Shown piece after piece: positions 61,620 to 64,000 of a stretch of 64,000 nt of DNA. The number at the start of each line of letters is the position of its first letter. The stretch's first letter is position 1. Under the pieces are notes generated by a model. The model saw only the letters and a program-made list of their open reading frames with translations, did no database searches and had not been told where the DNA came from. Made by a program: the position numbers and the translations under genes. Origin of the DNA: Vibrio atlanticus (lineage in GTDB: Bacteria; Pseudomonadota; Gammaproteobacteria; Enterobacterales; Vibrionaceae); contig NZ_AP025461.1 in assembly GCF_024347315.1 (NCBI RefSeq), positions 682,001 through 746,000 on the forward strand, read 5' to 3'.

Positions 61620-63397
61620 AAGGTGTTGATCTCAAGTACCTCAAGCACTTTTTTAAGTTTGCTAAGAAATACAAACGCTCTGCGATTCTGGGCATGGCGA
61701 TGCTTCCGCTCTCTGTCATTACAAGCCTATTGTTTCCTTGGCTGATCATTCAAGTGATCGATGTTCATTTAAGTCATGGTGATATGGATGGATTGCTCGA
61801 ATATGTCTTCTATCTCGTTGCTGTGCTGGTGGCGAGCTATGTGGTGGATACCACCTATTCGTACAACCTACGTAAAACGGGGCAGTACACGATAACCGAT
61901 ATGCGTTCAGTGTTGTTTGATCGAGTACTTAAACTACCGCGCAGTTATTTTGATAACACACCGATTGGCGTCACGCTTTCACGACTAACTAGCGACTTGG
62001 AAACCATCGGCGAGACGTTTGTTCAATCGGTTGTTGGTCTAGTGAAGGACAGTATTAACACCATTGCTCTGTTGGTAATGATGTTCTTCATTGATTGGCA
62101 ATTAACGATGATTGTTTTGATCATTATGCCGCCGGTGATGTATTTGACGGTGTATGTAAGAAACCGACTTCGTGAACTGTACAAGGTGACTCGTTCTTCG
62201 CTCGCTCGTGGTATTGGCTTTTTACAAGAAGTCTTATTTGGTATGAAAACCGTTCAGATGTACCGAGCGGAAGATCAAGTAGAACAGCGCTACCAAGGCT
62301 ATACCGATGAGTTTTTAAGAGCGCAGAAGAAGATAAATAAATACGATGCGATTTTGTTTTCGTTTATCTCTGGCATCACCTCTATCACCATCGCAATTAT
62401 GATCTGGTATGGATCTGAACAAGTGATAGAAGGGGCACTCACGTTGGGTGTGCTAATTGCGTTCATCAACACCTTAGAGAAAGTGTTTGTTCCGATCCGT
62501 GACTTTACTTCGCAGATTGCTTCGATTCAGAGTTCATTTGCAGCGTTTGACCATATTGAAGAGCTGTTTGTTGAGCCGACTGAAGAAGAAGGGCGCAACC
62601 TGCTGTCATCGAGCAAGGTTGAAAAACAGCTCGAACAGTTTGTGAGCCTAGAGTTTAAGAACGTGAGCTTCCGTTACAAAGACGACTCTCCTTATGTTCT
62701 AAAGAATGTTTCGTTTGTATTGGAGAAAGGGCATCAAATCGCGCTTGTAGGTTCGACGGGGTCGGGTAAGTCGACGGTTCTGCGTCTGATCTCTAAAACC
62801 TACCAAGACTATGAAGGCAGCATTTTGTTGAATGGAATAGAGCTGTCACAGGTTTCAAGTGAAGACTCTGCTCATTTGTTCTCAATGATGATGCAAGATG
62901 TGCACTTGTTTGAAGAGACAATCCAATTCAATATCGCGCTGGGCAAAACGCATCTATCTAGAACTGAGGTTGAACAAGCAGCACGCTATGTGTACGCCGA
63001 TAAGTTTATTGAACAATTGCCACAAAGCTATGACTTCCATTTAGAAAAGAACGGATCCAACCTATCTGTGGGGCAAACGCAGCTTATTTCGTTCGCTAGA
63101 GCGGTTGCACAAGGTGGACAACTGATGATGCTTGATGAAGCAACTAGCTCGGTGGATTCAATCACCGAAGACCTGATTCAAAAAGCAATGCAGCGTCTGT
63201 TTAAGGAAAAAACCGTGATTGCGATTGCACACCGTTTGAGTACCGTTCGTCACTCAGACACCATTCTTGTGTTGGAAAAGGGTGAAATTGTTGAACAAGG
63301 TAACCATCGACAGCTGATAGCACACAATGGAATTTATGCAGGATTGTTGGAAGAGTCGGTGGTTGGAGGAATCGATTGTAGAAAGAGTCGATTGTAG
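61613..63397 (+). CDS. mdlB: ABC exporter half, MdlB-like
   Basis: 594 residues: a six-helix membrane domain (about 15-310) fused to an ATPase (about 345-580). Walker A VGSTGSGKSTVLRL (near 381) and Walker B LMMLDEATSSVD with the catalytic Glu (near 504) are intact, and the H-loop is AIAHRLSTV. The signature is LSVGQTQLISFARA, with Val for the first Gly, so the composite sites are uneven: its own Walker motifs pair with the intact LSGGQ of MdlA to form the active site. Together with MdlA it forms a heterodimeric inner-membrane exporter. Confidence 0.92.
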   Translation: MLKGVDLKYLKHFFKFAKKYKRSAILGMAMLPLSVITSLLFPWLIIQVIDVHLSHGDMDGLLEYVFYLVAVLVASYVVDTTYSYNLRKTGQYTITDMRSVLFDRVLKLPRSYFDNTPIGVTLSRLTSDLETIGETFVQSVVGLVKDSINTIALLVMMFFIDWQLTMIVLIIMPPVMYLTVYVRNRLRELYKVTRSSLARGIGFLQEVLFGMKTVQMYRAEDQVEQRYQGYTDEFLRAQKKINKYDAILFSFISGITSITIAIMIWYGSEQVIEGALTLGVLIAFINTLEKVFVPIRDFTSQIASIQSSFAAFDHIEELFVEPTEEEGRNLLSSSKVEKQLEQFVSLEFKNVSFRYKDDSPYVLKNVSFVLEKGHQIALVGSTGSGKSTVLRLISKTYQDYEGSILLNGIELSQVSSEDSAHLFSMMMQDVHLFEETIQFNIALGKTHLSRTEVEQAARYVYADKFIEQLPQSYDFHLEKNGSNLSVGQTQLISFARAVAQGGQLMMLDEATSSVDSITEDLIQKAMQRLFKEKTVIAIAHRLSTVRHSDTILVLEKGEIVEQGNHRQLIAHNGIYAGLLEESVVGGIDCRKSRL

Positions 63398-63526
63398 AAA
63401 TGAGTGACTATCGAGTTATAAATAACTATTAACTAATACGAATAAGCCAAACTTGTCGACTTCCTAGCTTGTATGACTATTACAAGATACAGTTAGCCTA
63501 AAGATGAAATATATAAGGAATGTATA

Positions 63527-64000
63527 ATGCTTCGAATCTTATTGATTGCAGTTATCTCGGTGTTCAGCACGATGAGTTTTGCAAGCGAAGAGGTTGAGTA
63601 CTCAGAATTGGACTATTTAGATCGACCGTTGATGGAACGCTATATCTTGGATGAATTGAAGCAGCTAAGAATGGACCAACAAGATCTTGAAAGACGTTTG
63701 ACTATTCAGATGACCGACCGCGAGCTCTCTGTTGCGGACAAATCGCTGAACTACGCCAACGTGACAGTAACCTATTTTTTCTACATTATTGCGGGTGTCG
63801 CTTCACTTATCGCATTAGTTGGCTGGCAATCGCTTAAAGAACTCAAGCACACAACCAAAGAAATGGCTGATCAGCGATTGAATTCTATCGCTCAAGAGTA
63901 CGAAAAGAAATTTAATGTACTTGAAAGGGATCTAAAGCGTAAGACTCGAATCATCTCAGAGAACAACCGAGAAATCGAAATCATCAATGAAATACACAAC
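63527..64000 (+). CDS. Signal-peptide membrane protein with coiled coil (3' end outside window)
   Basis: 158 codons are open from ATG 63527 (AAGGAATG upstream) to the window end. Residues 1-19 (MLRILLIAVISVFSTMSFA) are a signal peptide; a periplasmic stretch LDRPLMERYILDELKQLRMDQQDLERRLTIQMTDREL is helical; one transmembrane helix (about 83-105, VTVTYFFYIIAGVASLIALVGW) follows; then a charged coiled coil (SIAQEYEKKFNVLERDLKRKTRIISENNREIEII). Family not recognised; such proteins often continue into TPR repeats. In or out topology predicts the coiled coil in the cytoplasm. Confidence 0.75.
   Translation, partial: MLRILLIAVISVFSTMSFASEEVEYSELDYLDRPLMERYILDELKQLRMDQQDLERRLTIQMTDRELSVADKSLNYANVTVTYFFYIIAGVASLIALVGWQSLKELKHTTKEMADQRLNSIAQEYEKKFNVLERDLKRKTRIISENNREIEIINEIHN

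Overview
The window reads as a chromosomal segment of a marine Vibrio, most likely of the Splendidus type. The evidence is the OmpU-like porin, a Na+-dependent-type KtrAB potassium system, a ViuB-type siderophore-interacting protein, a gluconate TRAP operon under GntR, and a 2-aminoethylphosphonate cluster carrying PbfA, an enzyme class that I recall being characterised from Vibrio splendidus. No rRNA, tRNA, CRISPR array, prophage or replication origin was found.

Layout. 1-6.9 kb: housekeeping and envelope genes (DUF1289 fragment, YegD-type Hsp70, porin, FAH-family hydrolase, LysE/RhtB exporter, phospho-sugar mutase with a Fur-box-like site upstream). 7.2-15.7 kb: an aa3/caa3-type cytochrome c oxidase cluster (coxB, coxA, ctaG, coxC, DUF2909, SURF1, SCO-like, ctaA, ctaB); coxA is frameshifted by an exact 14-bp tandem duplication. 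15.9-17.25 kb: a small HTH protein, a DUF3313 lipoprotein and DUF3820. 17.75-19.36 kb: two integron-type gene cassettes with recognisable attC logic but no integrase in the window; one encodes an Abi_C-like putative phage-defence protein. 20-27.6 kb: aroG with a TyrR box, manB/manC, an MscS-type channel, ktrAB. 27.7-29.2 kb: an IS50/Tn5-like IS4-family element inside the loop of a hairpin downstream of ktrB. 29.3-32.2 kb: periplasmic MsrA-MsrB, OsmC, OmpA.

32.5-42.8 kb is a complete phosphonate module: phnW, pbfA and phnX on the minus strand; a binding protein, a flavin aminophosphonate oxidase, an ABC ATPase, a double-domain permease and the PhnR regulator on the plus strand. A 12-bp palindrome (TGGTATATACCA or close variants) precedes all three transcription units and is the proposed PhnR operator. 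42.9-51.6 kb: an EamA transporter and then a gluconate module (TRAP dctPQM, gntK, gnd) with two GTTACCGGTAAC operators, plus gntR with its own operator; between them lie pepE and a decayed pepT remnant read in frame with it. 51.7-53.45 kb: viuB with an IS5-family element that appears to have split its Fur box. 53.6-64 kb: POT peptide transporter, a MITE-like element, L-serine dehydratase, YdcF-like protein, DUF333 lipoprotein, Nudix hydrolase, an MdlAB-type ABC heterodimer, and a truncated membrane coiled-coil protein at the window edge.

A recurrent oddity is the number of short-period intergenic tandem repeats (15 bp x4, 17 bp x6, 14 bp x3, 9 bp x9.7, 7 bp x3, 17 bp x5). Together with the coxA duplication they point to active slippage or duplication in this genome.
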